NCBI GenBank assembly: GCA_045807765.1
Contig: JBJMGU010000115.1
Coordinates: 1 to 26,026 of the forward strand
Source: DATENM01 sp045807765
GTDB taxonomy: Bacteria > Acidobacteriota > Blastocatellia > UBA7656
Length of the DNA: 26,026 nucleotides
Direction: 5' to 3'
Shown here in pieces: positions 7,836-14,999 of this stretch; the first letter of the stretch is position 1, and every line of letters starts with the position of its first letter. The translations under genes were made by a program, and so were the position numbers. The notes beneath the pieces were generated by a model. The model saw only the letters and a list, made by a program, of their open reading frames with translations, was not told where the DNA came from and made no database searches.

Positions 7836-8480
7836 TCAGACTCTGCTTAGGGCCGGAAAGGGGCCGGTCGGCCAATCTTGCCGTTTTGCGAGATCGCGGT
7901 TGGCGGCGGCACTCGGCTCGTCATAGGCCGGCGCCAGGCTGCTCGACGTCTTGAGGAAGTTCTTGAGATCGCCAGGCCCCAGCGCCACCCGATGCGCCTT
8001 CCCTTGTTCTTCGTAAGCCCAGCAGACGAGCTTCCACTGAGCGCAGTACCTTTGCTGCAACTGCTTCTTGATCGGTTGCGGCATGTCGTCGTTGATCAGC
8101 AGGCAGCACAGCGCTTCCTGCGATACCGCATAATCGATGGTTTTGGCCAGCGTCTCATACTTCTCTAAGAAGAGCGCGAAGGCGTCAATGAAGTAGATGG
8201 TGATCGGCGACTGGCGGAGCCGATAGACATTCGAGAGGAGGTCGTCGAGCGTGTCGATGACGTCAGTTCCCGAGCGGAAGCCTGGTGATTCTTTGATCAT
8301 CTCGGCAATGGTCTTGCCGTGAAACGGTTTCCAGTTCTCGTTGAGGTTGCCATACATTTGATCCTGGCTGGTTTGGAGCCACTGCGCCAGGTCGTTAAGA
8401 TTTTGCGCCTTTAATTTGGCAACAACGTTGGGGACCTCTTTCTTCTTAAGCGCGATGACCGCATAAAATACATTAGCCAT
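7836..8480 (-). CDS. Unrecognised small protein, middle gene of the KGGVGR cassette
   Basis: A 214-residue soluble protein that I do not recognise. It has no signal peptide and no membrane helix. Hydrophobic strands alternate with helices: an N-terminal NVFYAVIAL strand, a central ITIYFIDAFALFL (93-105), then ALCCLLINDD (123-132) and KLVCWAY (150-156). This suggests a Rossmann-like alpha/beta fold such as those used by TIR-like effectors, but no diagnostic catalytic motif is visible. The last 40 residues are polar and probably disordered. It starts one base after the stop of the upstream membrane gene (TGACATG) and its own stop lies one base before the ATPase start, so translation is coupled on both sides. 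That spacing argues for a fixed-stoichiometry partner of the other two proteins. Confidence 0.85.
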   Translation of the reverse strand: MANVFYAVIALKKKEVPNVVAKLKAQNLNDLAQWLQTSQDQMYGNLNENWKPFHGKTIAEMIKESPGFRSGTDVIDTLDDLLSNVYRLRQSPITIYFIDAFALFLEKYETLAKTIDYAVSQEALCCLLINDDMPQPIKKQLQQRYCAQWKLVCWAYEEQGKAHRVALGPGDLKNFLKTSSSLAPAYDEPSAAANRDLAKRQDWPTGPFPALSRV

Positions 8481-8481
8481 G

Positions 8482-9375
8482 TCAGCCTCCCAGCCGCAAT
8501 CCTTTCATTCTTTGCAGCGCACTGTCCATGCCGAGTTCTTCCCTCCGCGCCAGTTGCCAGTCCGTCAGGTTGGCCTCATGGCCGAAGCAAATGTTCCATC
8601 GCTCTCCCAGGGCGTCGATCTCGTTGCCATACTTCAGCTCATCCAGGGCCGTCAAAAAGCAAGCGAGATCGGCCTGCGCGAGCTTCAGTGATTGCTTAGC
8701 CAGCCGCTGGCCCGGCTCCCCCAGCGCACTTTCGATGTCGCCCTCGAGCCTCTTGGCAGTCGCTTCCACGATGCCGAGAGCCTGAATGTCGGCAGGCTCA
8801 ACCTCCCAAATCAAGTCCTCCTGGACATGCTTGAGGCCCTGGCGCACCTTGCCGAGCGCGCTGACGAAGGCGGTTGACGGCAACCCCGGTAGGTCGCTGC
8901 CTTTGGTCAAAATCGTCATGAAGAGGGTCGAGCTGACCACCAGGGTAGCGATGCCGAACAGGAACGATTCGCCCAGCGTGATGAAATGCCCTTTGCTGAA
9001 CAGGTGAGCCCACCCGAAGACGTAATCGCCCTGTATCAGCCTGGCGGCGCCGGTAATCAGGCTGGCGAGGAGGATGATCAGCAGGGTGGTGATCGCACTG
9101 CGCAGGGCCAGCCGGTCGGCGGTCAGATACCACTCCTTCTGGCGCGTGCGGATCAGCAAGTAGGTCATGACGATAGGCAGCGGTACGACCATGGCGAGAA
9201 AGAGCGGCAGGTTAGCGATGGGCTTCATCTCCACTTTAATCGCCCCGATGAGCGCGAGGTTAGCTGGCAGCGCACCATAGAGTATCAAGCCCCAGCCCCG
9301 GAGTCCCAGCAGGCGGTCGAGGCGCACCAGTTTGGATGGGCGGATTGGCTTCACGGCGGCAGCGGGTTCGGTCAC
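8482..9375 (-). CDS. Four-helix membrane protein, first gene of the KGGVGR cassette
   Basis: A 297-residue protein with no family I recognise. Four hydrophobic helices are visible at about residues 27-47, 54-75, 93-113 and 131-155. A roughly 140-residue polar, helical C-terminal part follows (about 157-297) that should be cytoplasmic if the helix count is right. The C-terminal part contains DLIWEVEPADIQALGIVEA and a tryptophan- and Cys-containing segment near 260-275. It is the promoter-proximal gene, with a leader of about 90 bases containing a CCCGGCG/CGCCGGG hairpin (9400-9417). The stop overlaps into the next gene's start region (TGACATG). A membrane anchor or pore for the cassette is a reasonable inference, nothing more. 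Confidence 0.85.
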   Translation of the reverse strand: MTEPAAAVKPIRPSKLVRLDRLLGLRGWGLILYGALPANLALIGAIKVEMKPIANLPLFLAMVVPLPIVMTYLLIRTRQKEWYLTADRLALRSAITTLLIILLASLITGAARLIQGDYVFGWAHLFSKGHFITLGESFLFGIATLVVSSTLFMTILTKGSDLPGLPSTAFVSALGKVRQGLKHVQEDLIWEVEPADIQALGIVEATAKRLEGDIESALGEPGQRLAKQSLKLAQADLACFLTALDELKYGNEIDALGERWNICFGHEANLTDWQLARREELGMDSALQRMKGLRLGG

Positions 9376-9473
9376 TGTCAGTTCTGTTGCTATACGCTCA
9401 CCCGGCGCTCGCCGGGTAAGACGCGCGACTCACCATCTGTAAGTTGTACTCCTGTACCTTGGCCGCAGGGAAG

Positions 9474-9500
9474 GTTATAAAAAACAGTTGCCAATGTCAA
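9474..9500 (-). promoter_or_regulatory. Candidate sigma-70-type promoter of the KGGVGR cassette
   Basis: On the minus strand TTGACA (9500-9495) is followed after 15 bases by TATAAC (9479-9474), about 100 bases ahead of the first gene's ATG at 9375. The -35 box is a perfect consensus and the -10 box differs at one position. The 15-base spacer is shorter than the usual 17, which lowers confidence. Confidence 0.4.
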
Positions 9501-9521
9501 TCGGTACGGCTTCACTACTGC

Positions 9522-9548
9522 GCTGACAGCCGCCCGGCGGTTGTCAGC
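9522..9548. repeat. Inverted repeat in the divergent intergenic region
   Basis: GCTGACAGCCG (9522-9532) pairs with CGGTTGTCAGC (9538-9548), with one G-T wobble and a CCCGG loop. It lies between the divergently transcribed KGGVGR cassette and the CoA-transferase operon, about 80 bases before the latter's ATG. It could be an RNA leader hairpin or an operator; the sequence does not decide. Confidence 0.55.
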
Positions 9549-9627
9549 GACGCGTTGGCCGCCGCTTACTTTTTGCCCCGCGTTGATGTAGGATGGCGGC
9601 GCACAAGGTTAACTGGCAGAGGCAATC

Positions 9628-10806
9628 ATGCATCAGGCGCTTGCGGGAATTCGCGTGCTCGATCTCTCACGAATGCTGCCCGGCCCGTTCGCTTCGATGA
9701 TGCTCGGCGACCTCGGCGCCGAAGTCATCAAGATTGAAGAGCCGCGCATCGGCGACCCGACGCGTTGGAGCAAGCCGACAATCGGCAAACAGAGCGCCGC
9801 ATTTCTGCAAGTCAATCGCAACAAGAAATCGATTGCTCTCGATCTCAAACAACCCGCCGCCCGCGACCTCTTTCTAACCTTAGCCGAAACCGCTGATGTC
9901 ATCCTTGAGCAGTTCCGACCGGGCGTCGTTGAACGTCTGGGGGTTGGCTACGAAGCGGTGAAGCAAGTCAACCCGCGCCTCGTCTACTGCTCGCTGACCG
10001 GCTTCGGGCAGACCGGGCCGCACCGCGAGCGCAGCGGCCACGACATGAATTACCTGGCGCTTGCGGGCGTCCTGGGACTGACGACCGACGAGCGCGGCAA
10101 GCCGGTGATTCCTGGCGTGCAGGTAGCCGATCTGGCAGGCGGCATGGTCACGGCATTTGCCATCCTCGCCGCATTGATGGCGCGCGAGCGCACGAGGCAA
10201 GGCCAATATGTTGATGTTTCGATGTTCGACGTGATGCTGGCGATGCTGGCGATCCCTGCCGCGCACCACTTCGCCGGGCATAGCCTTGAGGTTGGCGGCA
10301 AGTACGCGCTCAGCGGCGCCTACCCATTTTATAACGTCTATGAAACGAGCGATGGTCGTCATATGACTCTGGGCGCGCTGGAGCCGAAGTTCTGGGCGAA
10401 TTTCTGCCGCGCGGTGGGACGCGAAGAATGGGTCGCCCGGCAATTTGATGACGGCGAGCGCCGCAAAAATCTTTTCAACGAACTGCGCGCCCTCTTCAAG
10501 TCGCGGACGCAGAGCGAATGGATCGAGCTGATGCGCGACGCCGATTGTTGCTGCGAGCCTGTGCTGTCAATGAGTGAAGCCTTCGCGCATGCGCAGACCG
10601 CGGCCCGCGAAATGGTGAGTCAGGTTATGACGACATCCAGCGAGCCGGTCGCGCAGCTCGCGCCGCCTTACAAGTTGAGCGACACGCCGGCGCAGATGCG
10701 CGTCGGTGCGCCAGCGCTCGGCGCGCACACAGACGAGTTGCTCGAAGCCATCGGCGTCAGCGCGCCGGAGCGCCGGCGTTTGCGCGCCGCGGGCGCGATT
10801 CGCTGA
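9628..10806 (+). CDS. Family III CoA-transferase / alpha-methylacyl-CoA racemase-like protein
   Basis: A 392-residue member of the CaiB/BaiF family. N-terminal GIRVLDLSRMLPGPFASMMLGDLGA and EVIKIE (33-38) are the usual CoA-binding opening, and CSLTGFGQTGP (121-131) is a family hallmark. It carries both GHDMNY with His138 and VADLAGG with Asp168. This 30-residue spacing matches the His/Asp pair that performs proton transfer in alpha-methylacyl-CoA racemase (His126/Asp156 in the mycobacterial enzyme), whereas formyl-CoA-type transferases need only the Asp. Racemisation of 2-methyl-branched acyl-CoAs is therefore as likely as CoA transfer. It heads a run with two acyl-CoA dehydrogenases, consistent with branched-chain or fatty acyl-CoA catabolism. 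The ATG at 9628 is preceded by GAGG. Confidence 0.9.
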   Translation: MHQALAGIRVLDLSRMLPGPFASMMLGDLGAEVIKIEEPRIGDPTRWSKPTIGKQSAAFLQVNRNKKSIALDLKQPAARDLFLTLAETADVILEQFRPGVVERLGVGYEAVKQVNPRLVYCSLTGFGQTGPHRERSGHDMNYLALAGVLGLTTDERGKPVIPGVQVADLAGGMVTAFAILAALMARERTRQGQYVDVSMFDVMLAMLAIPAAHHFAGHSLEVGGKYALSGAYPFYNVYETSDGRHMTLGALEPKFWANFCRAVGREEWVARQFDDGERRKNLFNELRALFKSRTQSEWIELMRDADCCCEPVLSMSEAFAHAQTAAREMVSQVMTTSSEPVAQLAPPYKLSDTPAQMRVGAPALGAHTDELLEAIGVSAPERRRLRAAGAIR

Positions 10807-10831
10807 TCGACGAACGACTGAGGAGATGGAT

Positions 10832-11974
10832 ATGGATTACACGTTGACCGAAGAACAAGAGCAGCTCTTGAAGCTCGTCGAAGAGTTCGTGCGCGGCGAT
10901 GTGAAGCCGTACTTTGAGCAGCACGGCACCGATGAATTCCCCTGGCCGCTGTTTCGCAAGCTCGGCGAGCTGGGGCTTGCGGCCATTCCGTTCCCGACCG
11001 AAACCGGCGGTGGCGGGCTCGATTATTCGACTTACGCGGTCGTCCTTGAAGAGCTGACGCGGCTGGGCAGTCATCTCGGCGGGTTGCTGGCGGTTCACGG
11101 TCTGCCGCAGCTCATCATCAATCAATTCGGCACGGCTGAACAGAAGCAGAAGTACCTGCCGGCGATGGCGCGCGCCGAACTGCTCGGCGCGTTTGCGCTC
11201 ACCGAGCCGCACGCCGGTTCAGACGCTCAGAACATCCATACCCGCGCCGAGCTGCGCGGCGATACTTACGTGCTGCGCGGCCAGAAGATTTGGATCACGC
11301 ACGGCGGCGAGGCCGATGTTTATATCGTCATGGCGGTGACTGAAAAAGGCAAAGGCGGCAAGGGCATCAGCTCGTTCATCGTCGAAAAGGACGCCAAGGG
11401 GCTGGCCTTCGGCAAGCGCGAGCGCCCGATGGGCCTGCCGCATCACACCCGCGAGGTCTTCTTTGAAGATTGCGAAGTGCCGCGCGCCAATCTTGTGGGT
11501 CGCGAAGGCGACGGTTTCAAGGTAGCGATGACGGCGCTCGATTCGGGGCGCATCACGGTGGCGGCGACTTCCGTAGGCACCGCGCAGCAGGCGTTCGAGC
11601 ACGCCTTGCGCTATGCGGTCGAGCGCCAGGCGTTCGGCCAGTCAATCGGCAGTTTTCAAGGTATTCAATTCATGCTCGCAGACATGGCCGCCGGCATCGA
11701 AGCGGCGCGCTGTGTCGTGCGCAAAGCGGCTTGGCTCAGAGATCGCGGGCTGCCGTTTAATGCCATCGCTTCGATGGCCAAGCTGCTGGCGACCGACACT
11801 GCAATGAAAGTGACGACCGACGCCGTGCAGATTTATGGCGGCTACGGCACGAGCGAAGATTATCCCGTCCAGGCGCTGATGCGCGAAGCCAAGATCGGCC
11901 AGATCGTCGAAGGCACCAACCAGATTCAGCGCATGATCATCGCCCGCGAGCTCTTAAAGAAATTTGCGCAGTGA
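10832..11974 (+). CDS. Acyl-CoA dehydrogenase
   Basis: A flavoenzyme that forms the alpha-beta double bond in acyl-CoA and passes electrons to electron-transfer flavoprotein. The 380-residue length is typical. Visible motifs: LTEPHAGSDAQ (FAD/substrate region), WITHGGEADVYIVMA, the arginine-rich RITVAATSVGTAQQAFEHAL segment, RQAFGQSIGSFQGIQFMLADM, and the C-terminal VEGTNQIQRMIIARELL, where Glu360 is in the position of the catalytic base of most family members. AGGAG (10821-10825) is correctly spaced for the ATG at 10832, while the in-frame ATG at 10826 would abut it, so 10832 was chosen. The CoA-transferase/racemase gene ends 25 bases upstream. The acyl chain preference cannot be read from the sequence. 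Confidence 0.95.
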   Translation: MDYTLTEEQEQLLKLVEEFVRGDVKPYFEQHGTDEFPWPLFRKLGELGLAAIPFPTETGGGGLDYSTYAVVLEELTRLGSHLGGLLAVHGLPQLIINQFGTAEQKQKYLPAMARAELLGAFALTEPHAGSDAQNIHTRAELRGDTYVLRGQKIWITHGGEADVYIVMAVTEKGKGGKGISSFIVEKDAKGLAFGKRERPMGLPHHTREVFFEDCEVPRANLVGREGDGFKVAMTALDSGRITVAATSVGTAQQAFEHALRYAVERQAFGQSIGSFQGIQFMLADMAAGIEAARCVVRKAAWLRDRGLPFNAIASMAKLLATDTAMKVTTDAVQIYGGYGTSEDYPVQALMREAKIGQIVEGTNQIQRMIIARELLKKFAQ

Positions 11975-12027
11975 TCTGCTCTCAGTCTGCCAACCTTTGC
12001 CGTCGACGATGAATCGAAGGGGCCGCT

Positions 12028-12921
12028 ATGCAAAACCAACTCATCAACTGCGCACGCCGGTCGGCATTGTTTCTGCTGCTGGTCTTCGCCTTATCAGGTT
12101 CACTTGCAGCGCAGCGCGACGAAACCTCGCGCTCGTGGAATCGCCCGGTGAAGCCGTTTCGCATCATCGGCAATATCTATTATGTCGGCGCGTATGAAGT
12201 CAGCGCCTTTCTCATCACCTCGCCGCAGGGCCACATCCTGCTCGACAGCGGATTCGCCGAAACCGTGCCGCAGATTCGCGGGAACGTCAAACAGCTCGGC
12301 TTTAAGCTCGAAGATGTGCGGCTGCTGATCAACGGCCACGCCCATTACGACCACGCCGGCGGGCTGGCGGAGTTGAAAGCCCTGACCGGTGCGAAACTCG
12401 CCGCAAGCGAGGCCGACGCCGCGCAGCTTGCCATTGGCGACCGTGGCGATTTCCAGTGGGGCGACGCGCTGGCCTTCGCGCCGGTCAAAGCCGACCGCAT
12501 CCTGCACGACGGCGATACGGTCGAAGTCGGCGGCGTCTGGCTGGTGGCGCATCTGACGCCCGGCCACACCAAGGGCAACACCACCTGGACGATGGAAGTC
12601 AAAGACGGCGGCAAGACCTACAACGTCGTCTTCATCGGCAGCACTTCGGCCCCCGATTACAAGCTGGTCAACAATGCGAAGTATCCGAAGATCGTCGCCG
12701 ATTATCAGCGCACCTTCCGCGTGCTGGAATCCTTGCCGTGTGATGTCTTCCTCGGCCCGCACGGCTCGATGTTCGGCCTGCTCGACAAGATGGCCAAACG
12801 CGAGCAGGGCGCAGCGGCCAACCCGTTTATTGACCCGCAGGGCTATCGCCAGTTTGTCGAAGAGTCAAAAAAGAGCTTCTACGAACAGCTCAAGGCACAG
12901 CAGGCGACGAAGGGGAAGTAA
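12028..12921 (+). CDS. Subclass B3 metallo-beta-lactamase-type hydrolase, secreted
   Basis: A 297-residue exported metallohydrolase. Residues 1-28 form a signal peptide ending SLAAQ. The zinc ligands are all visible: GHAHYDH (His104, His106, Asp108, His109), PGH (His180) and GPH (His245). The segment GSTSAPDYKLVNNAKYP followed by VADYQRTF corresponds to the distinctive B3 region (compare SLSAPGYQLQGNPRYP of the L1 enzyme, from memory), and the Cys of B1/B2 enzymes is replaced as expected. The active site thus looks complete for beta-lactam hydrolysis in the periplasm, though some B3-like proteins prefer other substrates. AAGGGG lies at a good distance from the ATG. It sits between two acyl-CoA dehydrogenase genes (53- and 21-base gaps), an unexpected operon for a beta-lactamase. 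Confidence 0.9.
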   Translation: MQNQLINCARRSALFLLLVFALSGSLAAQRDETSRSWNRPVKPFRIIGNIYYVGAYEVSAFLITSPQGHILLDSGFAETVPQIRGNVKQLGFKLEDVRLLINGHAHYDHAGGLAELKALTGAKLAASEADAAQLAIGDRGDFQWGDALAFAPVKADRILHDGDTVEVGGVWLVAHLTPGHTKGNTTWTMEVKDGGKTYNVVFIGSTSAPDYKLVNNAKYPKIVADYQRTFRVLESLPCDVFLGPHGSMFGLLDKMAKREQGAAANPFIDPQGYRQFVEESKKSFYEQLKAQQATKGK

Positions 12922-12942
12922 GATTCGATTCAAGGTGCGCGC

Positions 12943-14103
12943 ATGGACTTTGGTCTTTCGGATGAGCAGCAGCAGTACCTGAAATCGCTCGGCGAGTTCC
13001 TGGCGGCAGAGGTCGCGCCGCACGCCGCCGAGATGGATCGCACGGAAACCTTTCGGCGCGATACGCTGACGGCGTTGGCGCGCTTCGGCTACACCGGCTT
13101 GAACTTTCCCGAAATCTACGGCGGCACTGGCGCCGACTTGCTGACGGCAACAATGGCTTCAATCGAGCTGGCGCGCGCCGACGCCGCGACGGCGCTCTCG
13201 GTCGGCGCCAGCCTGGCGCTCTGCGGCTATCCCATCTTGAAATACGGCACAGAGGCGCAGCGACGGCATTACCTCCCCCGACTGATCGCCGGCGAATGGA
13301 TTGGCGCGCTGGCGCTGACCGAGCCGGGCGCCGGGTCAGACCTCGCGGGCGTAAAGACGCGTGCCGTGCGCGAAGGCGATGTTTTTGTTCTGAACGGCTC
13401 GAAGACCTACATCACCAACGGGCCGATTGCCGACGTGATTTTGACCTTCGTCGTCACTGCGCCCGACCGCGGCACGCGCGGCCACAGCATGATTCTGGTA
13501 GACGGCGACGCGCAGGGGCTGACGCGCGGGCGCAAGCTTGAAAAGATGGGCGTGCGCGGCTCGCCGACCTCCGAGCTGTTTTTTGAAGATTGCCGCGTGC
13601 CGGTGACGAATCTGCTTGGCGAAGAGAACAGCGGCTTTCCGACCTTGATGCAATGTCTCGCTTATGACCGCGTCGGCATGGCTTGTTTCTGCCTCGGGAT
13701 CGCCAAAGCCAGCCTTGATGAAGCTCTGAAATACGCCACGACGCGGCAGGCGTTCGGCGCGGCAATCGCCGGCTTTGAAGAGATCAGCTTTAAGCTGGCC
13801 GAGATGAAGGCCGAGATCGATACGGCAGAGTTGTTGATCTACCGCGCCGCGTGGCTGCACGATCAAGGTGAAGAAGTGACGGTGGCCGCCTCGATGGCCA
13901 AGCTCTACGCCTCTGAGGTCGCCAAGCGCGCTGCCGATTACGCTGTGCAGATTCATGGCGGTGCCGGTTACTTTCGCGATTACCGCATCGAACGCCTCTA
14001 CCGCGACGCGCGGCTCTGTGAGATCGGCGAAGGCACAAGCGAGATTCAACGCATGATCATCGCCCGCTCAATCCTTAGGGAAATGATGAACGATGAACGA
14101 TGA
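12943..14103 (+). CDS. Acyl-CoA dehydrogenase (second)
   Basis: A 386-residue flavin-dependent acyl-CoA dehydrogenase, paralogous to the one at 10832. Motifs: LTEPGAGSDLAGVKT, YITNGPIADVILTFVVT, KMGVRGSPTSELFFEDCRVP, the RQAFGAAIAGFEEISFKLAEMK helix, and the C-terminal GEGTSEIQRMIIARSIL with Glu363 at the catalytic-base position. An AAGGTG Shine-Dalgarno lies six bases before the ATG. The last residues (about REMMNDER) and the TGA stop are encoded by the heptamer element that begins at 14081; the natural C-terminus in relatives ends near IARxxL, so the repeat appears to have replaced the original gene end. It closes the acyl-CoA operon. Confidence 0.95.
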   Translation: MDFGLSDEQQQYLKSLGEFLAAEVAPHAAEMDRTETFRRDTLTALARFGYTGLNFPEIYGGTGADLLTATMASIELARADAATALSVGASLALCGYPILKYGTEAQRRHYLPRLIAGEWIGALALTEPGAGSDLAGVKTRAVREGDVFVLNGSKTYITNGPIADVILTFVVTAPDRGTRGHSMILVDGDAQGLTRGRKLEKMGVRGSPTSELFFEDCRVPVTNLLGEENSGFPTLMQCLAYDRVGMACFCLGIAKASLDEALKYATTRQAFGAAIAGFEEISFKLAEMKAEIDTAELLIYRAAWLHDQGEEVTVAASMAKLYASEVAKRAADYAVQIHGGAGYFRDYRIERLYRDARLCEIGEGTSEIQRMIIARSILREMMNDER

Positions 14104-14184
14104 ATGATGAAGTACAAAGCTGCGCCGATTGCAATGACGCCTGTCTCCGGCAGTTCATCATTCATCGTTCATCGTTCATCATTT
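14081..14184. repeat. Perfect 31-bp inverted repeat made of ATGAACG-type heptamers
   Basis: The left arm 14081-14111 reads as heptamers (ATGAACG, ATGAACG, ATGAATG, ATGA). The right arm 14154-14184 is its exact reverse complement, and the centre is 42 bases. It lies between two convergent genes. The left arm encodes the end and stop codon of the acyl-CoA dehydrogenase gene, and the right arm directly follows the response-regulator stop. The transcript would fold into a long hairpin, so a bidirectional terminator role is plausible. Confidence 0.9.
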
Positions 14185-14640
14185 TCAGTGTTTGGCCGGG
14201 CCGTTTTTGCGAGACTGGCTGCGTCGCCGCTCGACTGGCGAGTGGTTGAGGCTGCGTCGGTGTCGTGCCGAAACGATGTGCGCGATTAACGAAAGAAAAT
14301 GATCGAATTCGATGGGCTTCTGAGCGACGGCAATCGCTCCGAGTTCCATTGCCCGGTTCAGGTATTGTCTTTCGACGGCGCTCATGGCGACAATCGGAAT
14401 CCCATCGATGCGCCCGTCGGCGCGCACCAGACGGATCAAATCCAGGCCATTGACATTCGGCATGTTAATGTCGGTGACGATCAGATCAGGGCGTTCAGAG
14501 ACGGCGCGCAGATAAGCTTCCTCGCCGTCCGTCGCGGTGATGACTTCGAATCCTTCAAGCTCGAACAACATGGTCATCGCTGCCTGCGTATCGGCGTCGT
14601 CTTCGACTAGGAGTATTCTGTTTTTCACTTCCTGTAACAT
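14185..14640 (-). CDS. Single-domain response regulator (receiver)
   Basis: A 151-residue CheY-like receiver domain with no output domain. The acidic pair is in LLVEDDADT. The phosphoacceptor Asp lies in LIVTDINMPNVNGLDLI (Asp57 counted from the ATG at 14640), the conserved Ser in IPIVAMSAV and the conserved Lys in AQKPIEF. A basic tail of about 25 residues (RHRRSLNHSPVERRRSQSRK) follows. The frame can begin at a TTG (14652), but the ATG at 14640 is preferred because a weak GGA lies at suitable distance. No histidine kinase is nearby, so its partner is unknown; it may act in a phosphorelay or on a protein target. It converges on the acyl-CoA dehydrogenase across the heptamer palindrome. Confidence 0.92.
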   Translation of the reverse strand: MLQEVKNRILLVEDDADTQAAMTMLFELEGFEVITATDGEEAYLRAVSERPDLIVTDINMPNVNGLDLIRLVRADGRIDGIPIVAMSAVERQYLNRAMELGAIAVAQKPIEFDHFLSLIAHIVSARHRRSLNHSPVERRRSQSRKNGPAKH

Positions 14641-14999
14641 CTCATTGTCCAATTACGACAATTTTCTATCGCCGGTTCAAGCCAGATTGTGATGGCGTTT
14701 GCTACATCCGGCTTAAACTCATAACGTTATTCTGCAACACTCGTGCCGCGAAACCGACTGGTTTTGCATGGAAATAAAGGCAAGCAATGACCGTGAGATG
14801 ACGCCGCTTGATGCGAATGGCGCGTTGGCCGACCGTCGCGGCTGTCTTGCTTCGATGCAACCTGCGGCTGATTCCATACTCTTTGAGGGAGTTGCCCTAG
14901 AACAAAAACTGACACTCTGCGGTCACAGATTATGTTCTCTAGCAAAGCCGCGCGCCCGGTGACGGGCTAACGATTAACTCATGAAACACGCCGCGACAA
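14641..14999. other. Gene-free stretch between the response regulator and mqnD
   Basis: About 360 bases without a convincing gene. A 72-codon frame on the minus strand (14727-14945) has no recognisable motif or ribosome-binding site, and I consider it chance. Visible elements are a 10-bp palindrome ATAACGTTAT (14721-14730), a small AAACC/GGTTT hairpin (14751-14764), and the stem-loop at 14954-14967. The response-regulator promoter should lie here, but I see no convincing boxes. Confidence 0.6.
14954..14967 (-). terminator. Short stem-loop downstream of mqnD
   Basis: GCCCG (14954-14958) pairs with CGGGC (14963-14967) across a GTGA loop, about 33 bases after the mqnD stop. There is no T-run after it on the minus strand, so termination is only a possibility. 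Confidence 0.3.

Noticed and set aside
10706..10831. Upstream extension of the first acyl-CoA dehydrogenase
   Set aside because: It overlaps the CoA-transferase gene; AGGAG correctly spaced for 10832 fixes the start.
14727..14945. 72-codon minus-strand reading frame
   Set aside because: No motif, hydrophobic pattern or ribosome-binding site; composition looks like chance in non-coding DNA.
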